Assembly: GCA_031272035.1 (NCBI GenBank)
Contig: JAISUO010000115.1
Coordinates: 1-43,570, forward strand
Source: Synergistaceae bacterium
GTDB taxonomy: Bacteria; Synergistota; Synergistia; Synergistales; Aminobacteriaceae
Length of the DNA: 43,570 nucleotides
Reading direction: 5' to 3'
The notes below the pieces were generated by a model. The model had not been told where the DNA came from. It saw only the letters and a program-made list of their open reading frames with translations, and ran no database searches. Position numbers and translations under genes: made by a program. Shown piece by piece: positions 7,931 through 17,354 of this stretch; the first letter of the stretch is position 1; each line of letters opens with the position of its first letter.

Positions 7931-9055
7931 ATGGAGCTGTGTAATGCGATGGTGTCAAAACGCGGACTGGATGAATATGGAATGAGCCGCGCGCTGTCTC
8001 TGGCCCGACGGGGGATGGACGGAGCCTGCCCCAATCCCATGGTGGGCTGCGTTCTCATGAAGGACGGGCGCGTCGTGGGCGAGGGGTGGCATGCCCGCTG
8101 CGGCGGCGACCACGCGGAAATCGCCGCTCTGAAAAACGCGGCGGCCAGGGGAGAAACAGTCCGCGGAGCTACGGCCTTCGTCACGCTGGAACCCTGTTCT
8201 CACTTTGGAAAAACTCCTCCCTGCGCGCCCCGGCTGGTGGAAGAAGGCATTGCCCGTGTGGTCGTCGGAACGACCGACCCCAACCCGAAGGTGAACGGCG
8301 CCGGTATAGAAATACTGAAAAATGCCGGAGTGGAAGTTTCCGTTCCCTGTCTGGAGGAGGAATGCCGGTGGCTGAACCGCGGGTTCATTCGAAGCAAAAC
8401 CCTCTCGCGTCCGTGGATCACCCTGAAGGCCGCTTTGGGGCTGGATGGAAGAATGGCGGTCAAGAGCGGGGAAAGCAACTGGATTACGGGGACGACGGCG
8501 CGAGTGTGGGCTCATCTTCTGCGCTCCGGGCATCAGGGGCTTCTGGTCGGCGCGGGAACGATCCTGCGGGACGATCCTGAACTGACGGTGCGCCACACTT
8601 GCGGGAAATCGCCTTTACGCATAATATTGGATACTGATCTTTCGACGTCTCCGGAAGCGAAGGCCCTGCGGGGAGGGTGCCTCGTTCTGACCTGCAGCGA
8701 AAACGCGGAAAGAAAACATCGCCTGGAGGCTGCGGGGGCAGAGGTTTGCCTCGTTCCGCGAAAGGACGGGCGTGTTGATCTGAAAGCCGCCCTGAGGGAG
8801 ATTGCTTCCCGGGACGTACAGATGCTGATGGTGGAGGGCGGCCCGACGGTTCTGTCGTCTTTTATGCGCGAGGAACTGTGCGACGCCGCGGCCTTTTTCG
8901 TCTCGGGGGTCCTGATGGGTTCCGGCCCCGGCCCGGCCGACGGGCTGAGCTTCGAGTCCATGAAGGACGCGGCGCGCCTGAAAAATCTGCGGGTGCGTCG
9001 GGTGGACGGCGATATGCTTGTGGAGGGAGTTTTTCGATGTTCACCGGACTTGTAG
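7931..9055 (+). CDS. ribD: Bifunctional riboflavin deaminase/reductase
   Basis: Second and third steps of riboflavin synthesis: deamination of the pyrimidine, then reduction of its ribosyl side chain. The N-terminal deaminase has the zinc site HAE (His61) and PCSHFGKTPPC (Cys89 and Cys98); the C-terminal reductase begins at PWITLKAALGLDGRMA and contains SNWITG and the MVEGGPT motif. Start is uncertain: ATG 7931 gives 374 residues, while an in-frame ATG at 7949 has GGAG 12-13 bases before it. The 46 bp after uvrC are too short for an FMN riboswitch. The last 19 bp overlap ribE, pointing to translational coupling. Confidence 0.93.
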   Translation: MELCNAMVSKRGLDEYGMSRALSLARRGMDGACPNPMVGCVLMKDGRVVGEGWHARCGGDHAEIAALKNAAARGETVRGATAFVTLEPCSHFGKTPPCAPRLVEEGIARVVVGTTDPNPKVNGAGIEILKNAGVEVSVPCLEEECRWLNRGFIRSKTLSRPWITLKAALGLDGRMAVKSGESNWITGTTARVWAHLLRSGHQGLLVGAGTILRDDPELTVRHTCGKSPLRIILDTDLSTSPEAKALRGGCLVLTCSENAERKHRLEAAGAEVCLVPRKDGRVDLKAALREIASRDVQMLMVEGGPTVLSSFMREELCDAAAFFVSGVLMGSGPGPADGLSFESMKDAARLKNLRVRRVDGDMLVEGVFRCSPDL

Positions 9056-9681
9056 AGGCGGTGGGGACGGTGCGGGATCTTCGAAGGACGGGAAGCGTTT
9101 TTCGTCTTTCTCTGGAGTGTCCCCGACTGGCTCCGGAGCTGTTTTTTGGTCAGTCCGTGGCGGTCAGCGGCGCCTGCCTGTCCGTGGTGGCCCTCCAGGG
9201 CAATGTCTTCGAGGTGGAGATGATGCCCGAAACGGCCGATCGAACTCGTTTTTCCACCCTTGCCAGAGGAAGCCGGGTCAACCTGGAACGGGCCCTGCGC
9301 CTGGGAGACCGACTGGACGGTCATCTGGTTCTGGGTCATGTGGACGGAACGGCGACGGTGCGGGACATCACCGGATCGCGAGAGACAAAAAAAGCCTGGT
9401 TTCGGACGTCGGAGGACGTCATGCGTACAATTGTGGCGAAGGGGTCCGTGGCGGTGGATGGAGTCAGCCTGACGGTCATTGACGCGGAGTCCGGAGGTTT
9501 TTCCGTGGGACTGATCCCGACCACTCTGAAGAACTGCACGCTGGGACAGCTTGAAGCGGGAGAAACAGTGAACGTGGAAACAGATATAATTGGCAAGTAT
9601 GTAGAGAAGCTGCTGGCGCTTCGACCTTTGAAAGGAAGCGGCGGCCTGACTTTGGAGGAGCTGGGCAATCTTGGATACTGA
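9037..9681 (+). CDS. ribE: Riboflavin synthase, alpha subunit
   Basis: Last step of the pathway: two lumazine molecules are dismutated to riboflavin and a pyrimidine. The 214-residue protein shows the two lumazine-binding barrels of the family, starting at [10 protein letters not shown] and at the [12 protein letters not shown] segment near residue 95. The ATG at 9037 is the family's standard N-terminus and has GGAGGGAG 7 bases upstream, inside the end of ribD. It overlaps ribBA by 11 bp. Confidence 0.95.
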   Translation: MFTGLVEAVGTVRDLRRTGSVFRLSLECPRLAPELFFGQSVAVSGACLSVVALQGNVFEVEMMPETADRTRFSTLARGSRVNLERALRLGDRLDGHLVLGHVDGTATVRDITGSRETKKAWFRTSEDVMRTIVAKGSVAVDGVSLTVIDAESGGFSVGLIPTTLKNCTLGQLEAGETVNVETDIIGKYVEKLLALRPLKGSGGLTLEELGNLGY

Positions 9682-10963
9682 AAAAACGGAGACGACTGCG
9701 CTTATTACCGGAAATCAGTGCAGCCCGGACGACTTCCCGGAGTCCGGAGACATTAAATTTGACCTCATTGAGGATGCGATAGAGGATATTCGTCAGGGGC
9801 GCATGGTGCTGGTGGTCGATGATGAAAACCGCGAAAACGAGGGTGACGTCGTTATAGCCGCCGTTCACGCGACGAAGGAACGGATCAATTTCATGGCCCG
9901 TTACGCCCGGGGGCTCATCTGCGCTCCCGTATCCCCTGAAATCGCCGAAAGGCTGCGTCTGGACCCTCTCACGCGAACGGGAAACGACAGGCATGGAACG
10001 GCCTTTCTGATGACGGTGGACGCCAGAGAGGGGACGACGACGGGAATTTCTGCGGAAGAACGAGCGCTCACGGCGCGGCTTTTGGCCTCTGACGCCGCGC
10101 GACCGGACGATTTTTACAGGCCGGGGCATCTGTTTCCTCTGGCCGCGAGAAGAGGCGGCGTCCTGAAGCGTGCCGGGCATACCGAGGCGGCCGTGGATCT
10201 GGCGCGCCTGGCGGGGCTGCCCCCGGCGGGGGTGATCTGTGAGGTGATGAAGGACGACGGCGCCATGGCCCGTCTGCCGGACCTGGCCTCTTTCGCGAAA
10301 CAGTACGGACTGAGGCTGATTTCGGTTCAGTCCCTCATCGCCTGGCGCAGCGCCAGGGAAAGGCTGATCGAAAAGGTGGTGGAGGTCAGTCTGCCGACGG
10401 AGTTCGGCAGCTTCAGAGCCCATGCCTATCGCAGCACTCTCGAAAACGACGATTCTCACACCCACATCGCCCTGGTGAAGGGGAGTATCGCGGCATCGGA
10501 TGAAGTTTTGGTCCGTGTGCACAGCGAATGCCTGACGGGGGACGTGTTCGGCTCTCTGCGCTGTGACTGCGGCCCCCAGCTTCACGCGGCTCTTTCCATG
10601 ATAGAAAGGGAGGGTGCGGGGGTTCTTTTGTACATGCGCCAGGAGGGACGAGGCATAGGAATTCTCAATAAACTGAAAGCATATAAACTGCAGGAGGAGG
10701 GACTGGACACCGTGGATGCCAACCTCGCTCTGGGGTACGCTCCGGACCTGCGGGATTACGGAATTGGAGCGCAGATTCTGATGGATTTGGGGCTTCGAAA
10801 GATTCGGCTTCTGACGAACAACCCCCAAAAGATCGTCGGACTTGAGGGCTACGGGCTCCAGATCGTCGATCGGGTTCCCCTCGTCATTCCGCCGAACGAG
10901 TTCAACAAAGGTTACATGGACGCCAAGGAAAGCCGGATGGGACATTTGTTGCATTCTCTGTAA
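9671..10963 (+). CDS. ribBA: 3,4-dihydroxy-2-butanone 4-phosphate synthase / GTP cyclohydrolase II
   Basis: Supplies both precursors of riboflavin. The RibB half (residues about 34-228) makes the four-carbon unit from ribulose 5-phosphate and shows [18 protein letters not shown] and [22 protein letters not shown]. The RibA half opens the GTP ring; its zinc ligands are in [20 protein letters not shown], followed by [16 protein letters not shown] and LTNNPQKI. Start is a TTG inside the end of ribE with GGAGGAG about 9 bases upstream. An N-terminal extension of about 30 residues has no family counterpart that I know. Both halves keep their key residues, so both are probably active. Confidence 0.95.
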   Translation: MDTEKTETTALITGNQCSPDDFPESGDIKFDLIEDAIEDIRQGRMVLVVDDENRENEGDVVIAAVHATKERINFMARYARGLICAPVSPEIAERLRLDPLTRTGNDRHGTAFLMTVDAREGTTTGISAEERALTARLLASDAARPDDFYRPGHLFPLAARRGGVLKRAGHTEAAVDLARLAGLPPAGVICEVMKDDGAMARLPDLASFAKQYGLRLISVQSLIAWRSARERLIEKVVEVSLPTEFGSFRAHAYRSTLENDDSHTHIALVKGSIAASDEVLVRVHSECLTGDVFGSLRCDCGPQLHAALSMIEREGAGVLLYMRQEGRGIGILNKLKAYKLQEEGLDTVDANLALGYAPDLRDYGIGAQILMDLGLRKIRLLTNNPQKIVGLEGYGLQIVDRVPLVIPPNEFNKGYMDAKESRMGHLLHSL

Positions 10964-11023
10964 GTCTCTGGCGTTCTCTTTAAGAAGAGCAGGGTGAAGG
11001 TAAAAATGAGGAGGAGGACCTGA

Positions 11024-11527
11024 ATGCGGGTGATCGAGGGCAAACTGATAGGAACAGGGCTCTCCGTGGCGATTGTGGTGTCGCGGTTCAATGAGCTGAT
11101 CTCCAATAAACTGCTGGAGGGGGCGAAGGACGTTCTCATACGTCACGACGTTTCTCACAGAGATATTGATATATACTGGGTTCCGGGGGCCTGGGAACTG
11201 CCGCTGGCGTCCAAGGAAGTCGCCCTTTCCGGGAAATACGACGCGATTATCGCCCTTGGAGCGGTTATTCGGGGAGATACGCCCCATTTTGACATGGTGG
11301 CCGGGGAGATGTCCAAGGGATTGGCTCAGACGGGCCTGGAACAGCGGGTTCCCGTTCTTTTTGGCGTGCTGACCTGCGACACTCTGGAACAGGCTTTGCT
11401 TCGGGCGGGGAGCAAGGCGGGGAACAAGGGCGCGGACTGCGCCACCGGCGCCATTGAAATGGCCAACCTTTTGAAAAATATTCGACTGGGAGAAAAAAAC
11501 AGGGAGAAGGAAAACGGGGATGCTTGA
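11024..11527 (+). CDS. ribH: 6,7-dimethyl-8-ribityllumazine synthase
   Basis: Condenses the products of RibB and RibD into lumazine, the substrate of riboflavin synthase; family members form hollow shells of 60 subunits or pentamers. The 167 residues show the substrate-binding VSRFNELI, the [11 protein letters not shown] segment, the phosphate site [12 protein letters not shown] with the catalytic His, and the [11 protein letters not shown] motif. GAGGAGG precedes the ATG. It closes the ribD-ribE-ribBA-ribH cluster and overlaps serS by 8 bp. Confidence 0.95.
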   Translation: MRVIEGKLIGTGLSVAIVVSRFNELISNKLLEGAKDVLIRHDVSHRDIDIYWVPGAWELPLASKEVALSGKYDAIIALGAVIRGDTPHFDMVAGEMSKGLAQTGLEQRVPVLFGVLTCDTLEQALLRAGSKAGNKGADCATGAIEMANLLKNIRLGEKNREKENGDA

Positions 11528-12791
11528 TCTCAAATGGGTCCTGGCAAATCAGGAAGAAGTAAAAACTTTTCTCGCGAACAGGAAACATGACTTCGATCTG
11601 CAGGCGCTGGTCGCCCTGGACGAAGAACGCCGGGCGCTCATCGTCGAAACCGAGGAACTGAAAGCCCGGCGCAACGAAGGCTCCAAAAAAGTGGGAGAGG
11701 CCCGACGGACGGGAGCCAACGCGGAGGCTCTGATGGAGGAGATTCGAGTCATCGGTGAGCGGGCGAAGGAGATCGACGGAAAGCTCTCCGATGTGGAAAC
11801 CAAAATCGAGGAGATCCTTCTGACGATGCCCAACAGGGTTCATGAGACGGTTCCCGTGGGGGAGGATGAAAACGCCAATCCCACGGTGCGCGTCTGGGGA
11901 GAGCCGGGGAAATTTCCCTTCGAACCCAAAGCCCACTGGGACCTGGGGGAAGCTCTGGGGATCATGGACTTCGAAAAGGGAGCTCTGCTGGCCCAGAGCC
12001 GTTTCACCGTGCTGAGGGGTATGGGCTCGCGAATGGAACGGGCGCTGATCTCCTTCATGCTGGACCTGCACACGACGCAGCACGGGTATACGGAAATGGA
12101 GCCGCCCTTTATGGTGGGATCGAAGATTTTGCGAGGCACGGGACAGCTTCCCAAGTTCGCGGAGGACCTTTATAAAATTGAAGGGGAGGACCTGTGGCTG
12201 ATCCCAACGGCGGAGGTTCCCCTGACCAACATGCATCACGGGGAAATCCTGGAGGAAAAGGCCCTTCCAAAGTACTACACGGCCTACACGCCCTGTTTCC
12301 GCAGAGAGGCCGGAGCCTACGGCCGCGATGTGCGGGGTATGCTGCGTCAGCATCAGTTTGACAAGGTGGAACTGGTGAAACTTTGTACGCCGGAGACGAG
12401 CTACGAGGAGCTGGAAAAGCTGACGGCCAACGCCGAGCGGGTTCTGCAGATTCTGGAGCTGCCCTATCGGGTCGTGTCGCTCTGTACGGGGGACATCGGC
12501 TTCGGGTCCGCGAAGACCTACGATTTGGAGGTTTGGCTGCCCTCTCAGGGAAAATATCGAGAGATCAGTTCCTGCAGTAACTGTGAGGATTTTCAGGCCC
12601 GGCGCATGAACACGCGTTATCGTCCCGCGGACGGCGGAAAACCCCGTTTTGTTCATACGCTGAACGGTTCGGGGATCGCGATTGGCCGCACGCTCATCGC
12701 TGTCATGGAAAACTATCAGCGGGAGGACGGAAGTATCGGAATTCCCTCCGCGCTGATTCCTTATATGAACGGCCTTACTGAAATCAGATAG
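11520..12791 (+). CDS. serS: Seryl-tRNA synthetase
   Basis: Charges tRNA-Ser, including the tRNA-Ser(GGA) of this window. The N-terminal 110 residues form the long antiparallel coiled coil that grips the variable arm of the tRNA. The class II catalytic core follows, with motif 2 at [20 protein letters not shown] and motif 3 at [18 protein letters not shown]. Length (423) is normal. The ATG lies inside the end of ribH. Its TAG stop is part of an 11-bp sequence repeated 30 bp downstream. Confidence 0.97.
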   Translation: MLDLKWVLANQEEVKTFLANRKHDFDLQALVALDEERRALIVETEELKARRNEGSKKVGEARRTGANAEALMEEIRVIGERAKEIDGKLSDVETKIEEILLTMPNRVHETVPVGEDENANPTVRVWGEPGKFPFEPKAHWDLGEALGIMDFEKGALLAQSRFTVLRGMGSRMERALISFMLDLHTTQHGYTEMEPPFMVGSKILRGTGQLPKFAEDLYKIEGEDLWLIPTAEVPLTNMHHGEILEEKALPKYYTAYTPCFRREAGAYGRDVRGMLRQHQFDKVELVKLCTPETSYEELEKLTANAERVLQILELPYRVVSLCTGDIGFGSAKTYDLEVWLPSQGKYREISSCSNCEDFQARRMNTRYRPADGGKPRFVHTLNGSGIAIGRTLIAVMENYQREDGSIGIPSALIPYMNGLTEIR

Positions 12792-12826
12792 AAATTAATT
12801 TTAGAAAAAAATTTTAGATAGAAATT
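12786..12826 (+). repeat. 11-bp direct repeat around the serS stop codon
   Basis: AGATAGAAATT occurs at 12786-12796, where it contains the serS stop codon, and again at 12816-12826. The rest of this 64-bp gap is almost pure A and T. Confidence 0.6.
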
Positions 12827-12855
12827 CAGATTAAATTTGGAGGTGTCGCTTTCTG

Positions 12856-14610
12856 TTGATCGTTTCCTACAGTCCGGGAATAATCTGGGGGTGCATCGGG
12901 GCGGCTGCCCTTTGCGTCGGGGTTCAGTTTTTGACGAAAAGATTTCTTGAAGAGCGTCAGTATGCTTATCTGCGCGATCTTCTTCTGGTTGGAACATGGC
13001 TGCACCTGGCACTTTGTTTCGGGTCGCCGATGTCCCGCTTTGTTCTGGGGGCGTCCGTCTTCGCGGGAGTGTTCGGTCTGGCGGAGCATTTGTGGCCTGA
13101 GCGTTCCTGGTGGTGGGGATATGTTCTGATCGGCTTTTTGTGCGCGACGCTGGGGCCTGTGATCAGTTTCATCACTTTGCTCGACGGAGAATACATCTAT
13201 CTGACGCCTCTGGTGTCCGTCGTGGTCACTACCCTGTGGTTTGCGATTTTTCCCCTCATCGTCCGGCAGCTGGACGCCATTCCGGGACTGGCGGGGCATA
13301 TTCTGGCGGTGACGTTTTCCCTGATGCTGATCTCCGTGGCCCTCACCTCTCAGGAAATGCCGGACGCCTTCTTCATGTCCTTTTCCGGCCTGCTGCTTCT
13401 CGGCGCGTTCTGGAGCCGTTTCAGCAATCTCTATCGTCAGGCGGGAAAGGCCCTGTCGGCCTTTTGGGGGACGCTGGTGGCGGGAACGGCGATTCTGGGC
13501 GTGAGCAAGGGGATCGTTTTCGGCTCCATGTTTTATCTTTCGCTGGGGCTGTTCGCCATTCCCATGGTGGAGTGTTCCCTGCATCTGGCGAGCCTGGTGC
13601 TGGCCGAAAACTCGCCGGGCACGGAGCGGATCTACCGGGGGCTGATCCGGCGGGGATGGGACCATCCCGACGTGGTGCGGCTCATCTCCTGGCTGTGCGC
13701 GTTCCTGGGGGTGCTGTCCGCTCTGTGGCAATATCCCTCTCCCGGTTACGCCACGCTGGTGTGGGGGGGGATTATGGTCATGGTCTCTCTGGTCGTTCTG
13801 GTTCCGCTGTTTCTGAAGTACCGGAACACGTCCCCCATGATCCACACGAAGCCGCGTCTTTGGGGTATCCATATCGACAACGTATCGATGAATTACGCCC
13901 TTTCCAGGGCCAGAGGGATGGTTTTGTCTCAGAAGGGAATGAAACTCGTGTCCACCGTCAATGCCCTGGGGATGGAAATGGCGGTTCAGGATCCGGAATA
14001 TCACGCCGTTTTGAGATACTCGGCTCTGGTTTTGTCGGATGGAGTCGGCCTTCTGTGGGGACTGCGCTTTCTCGGAATGCCCATTCAGGAGCGCGTCACG
14101 GGAATCGACTTCGCGGAGCAGCTCTGCCGGATGGCCTCAGTGGAGGGCTGGCCGGTGTATTTTCTGGGGGCACGGGGCAATACGGCCCGACGCTGCGCCG
14201 ACGTTCTTGCGGAGCGTTATCCCGGTCTCGTGGTGGCCGGAGCCCGCAACGGGTACTTCAGCATGGACGATCCCTCGGTGGCTTCTGAAATCGCCCGTTC
14301 GGGAGCAAAAATTCTTTTTGCCGCCATGGGAATTCCCCGCCAGGAAAAATGGCTTTCCCGCCACGGAAACGCCTTGGGCGACGTGCTTGCGGTGGGGGTG
14401 GGCGGCGCTTTTGACGTTCTGTCCGGACAGTTGAGGCGAGCTCCGCGAGCGATGCAGAAAATGGGGCTTGAATGGCTTTATCGACTTTGCCAGGAACCCT
14501 CCCGCTGGAGGAGAGACCTGAGACTGGCGGTTTTCGTTCTGCGCGTCCTGGCGACGCGACTGGGGCTCTACACCTGGAAGCAGACGACGCGGAAGGGGGA
14601 AAAGAGATGA
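12856..14610 (+). CDS. Membrane-fused WecG/TagA/CpsF-family glycosyltransferase
   Basis: A 584-residue fusion. Residues 1-325 form about ten hydrophobic segments with short charged loops and no family I can name. From about residue 334 it is a GT26 (WecG/TagA/CpsF) transferase, which typically adds an N-acetylmannosamine-like sugar to a lipid-linked carrier. Thr367 (VSTVNA) and Asp395 (LSDGVG) are 28 apart, matching catalytic Thr37 and Asp65 of Thermoanaerobacter TagA. The C-terminal Arg-rich appendage (QEPSRWRRDL) used in membrane docking is also present. Start is TTG 12856 with GGAGGTG 10 bases upstream. It probably acts in surface glycan assembly at the inner face of the membrane; the acceptor is unknown. 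The stop overlaps the next start. Confidence 0.85.
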   Translation: MIVSYSPGIIWGCIGAAALCVGVQFLTKRFLEERQYAYLRDLLLVGTWLHLALCFGSPMSRFVLGASVFAGVFGLAEHLWPERSWWWGYVLIGFLCATLGPVISFITLLDGEYIYLTPLVSVVVTTLWFAIFPLIVRQLDAIPGLAGHILAVTFSLMLISVALTSQEMPDAFFMSFSGLLLLGAFWSRFSNLYRQAGKALSAFWGTLVAGTAILGVSKGIVFGSMFYLSLGLFAIPMVECSLHLASLVLAENSPGTERIYRGLIRRGWDHPDVVRLISWLCAFLGVLSALWQYPSPGYATLVWGGIMVMVSLVVLVPLFLKYRNTSPMIHTKPRLWGIHIDNVSMNYALSRARGMVLSQKGMKLVSTVNALGMEMAVQDPEYHAVLRYSALVLSDGVGLLWGLRFLGMPIQERVTGIDFAEQLCRMASVEGWPVYFLGARGNTARRCADVLAERYPGLVVAGARNGYFSMDDPSVASEIARSGAKILFAAMGIPRQEKWLSRHGNALGDVLAVGVGGAFDVLSGQLRRAPRAMQKMGLEWLYRLCQEPSRWRRDLRLAVFVLRVLATRLGLYTWKQTTRKGEKR

Positions 14611-15074
14611 AGGTCACGACAGTGGGAGACCTGATGGCCCGGGATTTGACGATGGTGATGGAATCCAGCACCATTGGAGAGGCCATCGATATTTTTTACC
14701 ACCATCACGTTTCGGGGCTGCCGGTCGTCAGCGCGGACTGGAAGCTGGTGGGCTATCTTTCGGAGACGGACATTCTGAAGGCCGCCACGCCCTCCTATCT
14801 GGAGGTGCTCACTCACAGCGCCTTCATGAGCGGAGAAGAGGACGAGTTCGTTCGTCAGCTCAAAAACCTGGGACACCTTTCCGTGCGGGACTATATGACG
14901 AAATCTCCGGCCTTCGTGGAGCCCTGGGTGAGCCTCGTGTCCGCCGCGGATCTGATGATACGGAAGCATTTTCATCGCCTTCCCGTGGCGGAGGAGGGTG
15001 TTTTGGTGGGGATCATCGACCGCCGGACGCTGTGGGATTTTATGCTGGAAGAATATTATCGCGATGAAAAGTGA
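14607..15074 (+). CDS. CBS-domain pair protein
   Basis: A 155-residue protein made of two CBS motifs (about residues 6-60 and 92-150), the pair that commonly binds adenine nucleotides such as AMP or ATP and relays energy status. Typical CBS wording is visible: VSGLPVV followed by LVGYLSETDI, and RLPVAEEGVLVGIIDRR. It has no attached catalytic or DNA-binding domain. The ATG overlaps the stop of the glycosyltransferase gene (ATGA), and its own end overlaps the first V-ATPase gene by 11 bp, so it is translationally linked to that operon. A role in sensing adenylate charge for the ATPase is attractive but is inference only. Confidence 0.85.
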   Translation: MKVTTVGDLMARDLTMVMESSTIGEAIDIFYHHHVSGLPVVSADWKLVGYLSETDILKAATPSYLEVLTHSAFMSGEEDEFVRQLKNLGHLSVRDYMTKSPAFVEPWVSLVSAADLMIRKHFHRLPVAEEGVLVGIIDRRTLWDFMLEEYYRDEK

Positions 15075-15441
15075 CCCTGTGAATGTTTCCGACCCGCTGC
15101 TTGCGGTGGGCAGGGAACTGGAGGCTTTTCGCGCGGAACTGGAGAAGGACGCGGAGGAGAAGAAAAGGGCCTTCATGCGTTTCAGAGGGGAGACCCTGCG
15201 TCGGGTGGACGAAATGTGCGGCCGCACGATTGAGGCCGCCCGGCTGGAGGAGCAGAGCGTGGAGTCCCGCATCGCCGAAGACAGAAAAGCCATCGACGCG
15301 CGTATCGATGGATGGCTGCGGCGTTCGTCCCTGGCCCTGGAGGAAAGCGATGCCCTGGATCGCATTGCCGGAGAAGCCCTTCACCGTCTCATGCCGCCCG
15401 GAACAGGAAAAATATCGGACAGGGGAGGTAGAGACTTCTGA
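15064..15441 (+). CDS. V-type ATPase peripheral stalk subunit (H/G-like)
   Basis: 125 residues, rich in Glu, Lys, Arg and Ala over the first 100 and predicted to be one long coiled coil. Small proteins of this kind pair with subunit E to make the peripheral stalk (NtpF in Enterococcus, AhaH in archaea). The assignment rests on composition and on its place directly before subunit I, the same as in the enterococcal ntpFIKECGABD order. The sequence itself is too low in complexity to prove the family. The start overlaps the CBS gene and the binding site is weak, suggesting translational coupling. Confidence 0.7.
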   Translation: MKSDPVNVSDPLLAVGRELEAFRAELEKDAEEKKRAFMRFRGETLRRVDEMCGRTIEAARLEEQSVESRIAEDRKAIDARIDGWLRRSSLALEESDALDRIAGEALHRLMPPGTGKISDRGGRDF

Positions 15442-17354
15442 TAGAACGCATGGCCCGCGTGTCCATATGGGGGGTACGCAGTAAAAAATCGGTTATTGTC
15501 GGTCGGCTCTACGAGCTTGGCGTGTTGCATCCCGTCTTTCGTTCCGTTTCCGCCGAAGAAAAAGAAGAGGACGGCGAAAAAAAGCATCCTCTGCTGGAAC
15601 GGCTCAGGACGCAAAGAGGACAGGTTTTGGGCATGATCGAAGCCCTGTCCTGGGATGGATGGAAGCAGCTCACGGATGTTTGTATCGAAAACGTTCGTTA
15701 CAATCTCTCCGGAGATCTGGAATTTATGATGGACGAAATCGACAGGAGCCTCGACCGGATTCAGCTGCGCCTGAACCGGATCCGGGAGGACGGGGAAAAG
15801 GCCCAGAGGGATTTCGTGGAACTTCGCAGGATCAATTCCATTCTGTCTCACGCCAATGCCTTTCTGGAGCAGGAGCGGTCCGCTTTGGGAGAGGTGGTGA
15901 TCTGGAAGCTTTCCCGGCAGGGACAGCACGCCGTCATCACGAAGATTAACGGGGATTTGGACCTTTTGCCCAGCGGGCACGAAAAACCCTGGTTTCGCTA
16001 CCATTCCTTCGATCTGAAGGACGGGTCCTCTTACATGGTTACCAGCGCCTCTCCGGAGGTTCAGCCCGGGCTGGCCGCGGCGGTTCACAACGTCCAGGGA
16101 ATCCGGTGGAATCTGCCGGCTCACTTCGAAGGCCTTTCCCTGGCGGATGTTGTCGCGCAGATTCGTCAGCTTTTGCGCGGTTTGCCGGCTCGGCTGAGGC
16201 AGAATAAAACGGAGCTGAGGGTGCTTTCCTCCCAGTGGGGAGTGAATCTGGCCGCTGTTTATGTTTTGCTGGACGAGCGTCTGGAGCAGTTTTTGCTGGA
16301 AGTTTCCGCCGAGGATAACGAGGAATTTTTCACCCTGGAGGGCTGGATTCCCGAAAATGCCGTGGAAAGAACCCGCACGGTCCTGAAGGAGGATTTCGGC
16401 GACGCCGTTCTGATGCGCGCCAGAGAGGCGAGAGGCGATCTGGACGGGACGATTCCCACGGCTTTGCGGAACCGGTCCATCTTTCAGCCCTTCGAGCTTT
16501 TTCTGAAGCTGCTGCGTATCCCCGACTATCATGCCTTCGACCCCACCCCTCTGATCGGAATATTTTTTCCTTTTTTTTCCGGTTGCATGATTGGGGATCT
16601 GGGGTACGGTGTTCTCATTCTGTGGCTGGGGTGGTATCTGAAGCAAAAGTCGTCGAAAATATCACACGACATAGGGATTATCCTTATTTTCGTCGCCTTC
16701 TGGAGCGGAGTATGGGGAATCCTGTTCGGGGAGTTTTTTGGAGATGTGGGGCACCGCCTCCTGGGCCTGTCCTGGATATGGGTGGACCGGGCCCACGCCG
16801 TTTTGCCCGTCATGATCTTCACGGTTACCCTGGGATGCGTTCATGTCCTTTTGGGGCTTTTGATCGGGATGATCCAGGGCATACGGAACCGGCATCGGCA
16901 TCTCTGGATGGAGCGCGCGGGCACGCTGCTTTTTATCGTGGGACTGATTGCTGTTCTGGTTCTACTGCGTATGCAGCTGCCTTCTTCGTTTTTTTCGATC
17001 CCCGTCGTTCTGCTCGTATTTTCCCTCATTTTTCTTCTGGGCGGCGGCGGTGTGGGAGGAATCGTGGAATCTCTGGGGGCCGTGGGGAACATCGTCAGTT
17101 ACGTGCGTATCGCCGCCATCGGTCTCTCGTCGGCCATTTTGGCCATGGTGGCGAGTAAATTTGTGGATACCGTTCAGATCCCCATCGTAGGGCTTTTTAT
17201 GGCGTTTGCCATTCACCTGCTGAATTTTGTTCTGGCCCTTGGGGGATCCGCTTTGCACGCGGCGCGGCTCCATTACGTGGAGTTCATGGGGAAATTTTAT
17301 GAGGACGGCACGCTTGCGTATAAACCGTTCGCAAAAAGGAGGAGAGTCGGATAA
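15438..17354 (+). CDS. ntpI: V-type ATP synthase subunit I (a-subunit)
   Basis: Stator membrane subunit that forms the ion half-channels against the K ring. The N-terminal half (to about residue 345) is soluble and helical; the C-terminal half has about eight membrane segments, starting after the hallmark DPTPLIGIFFPFFSGCMIGDLGYG. The essential Arg lies in SYVRIAAIGL (Arg557). Start choice: the first ATG, at 15450, has GGGGAGG 21 bases upstream, which is too far. A CTG at 15438 lies 9 bases from it, overlaps the previous stop as CTGA, and adds Leu-Ile-Glu-Arg before Met-Ala, restoring the family's usual N-terminus. A conservative annotation would use 15450. Confidence 0.92.
   Translation: MIERMARVSIWGVRSKKSVIVGRLYELGVLHPVFRSVSAEEKEEDGEKKHPLLERLRTQRGQVLGMIEALSWDGWKQLTDVCIENVRYNLSGDLEFMMDEIDRSLDRIQLRLNRIREDGEKAQRDFVELRRINSILSHANAFLEQERSALGEVVIWKLSRQGQHAVITKINGDLDLLPSGHEKPWFRYHSFDLKDGSSYMVTSASPEVQPGLAAAVHNVQGIRWNLPAHFEGLSLADVVAQIRQLLRGLPARLRQNKTELRVLSSQWGVNLAAVYVLLDERLEQFLLEVSAEDNEEFFTLEGWIPENAVERTRTVLKEDFGDAVLMRAREARGDLDGTIPTALRNRSIFQPFELFLKLLRIPDYHAFDPTPLIGIFFPFFSGCMIGDLGYGVLILWLGWYLKQKSSKISHDIGIILIFVAFWSGVWGILFGEFFGDVGHRLLGLSWIWVDRAHAVLPVMIFTVTLGCVHVLLGLLIGMIQGIRNRHRHLWMERAGTLLFIVGLIAVLVLLRMQLPSSFFSIPVVLLVFSLIFLLGGGGVGGIVESLGAVGNIVSYVRIAAIGLSSAILAMVASKFVDTVQIPIVGLFMAFAIHLLNFVLALGGSALHAARLHYVEFMGKFYEDGTLAYKPFAKRRRVG

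Noticed and set aside
9476-11533. Long open frame on the minus strand opposite ribE, ribBA and ribH (and similar long ones opposite infB, iadA and the V-ATPase A gene)
   Set aside because: They mirror real genes of strong codon bias in a GC-rich genome, have no family resemblance or binding site, and lie opposite conserved proteins.
12856-15074. Glycosyltransferase and CBS genes as part of a defence island
   Set aside because: They are welded by overlaps to housekeeping ATPase genes, with no mobile or defence genes nearby and normal codon use.
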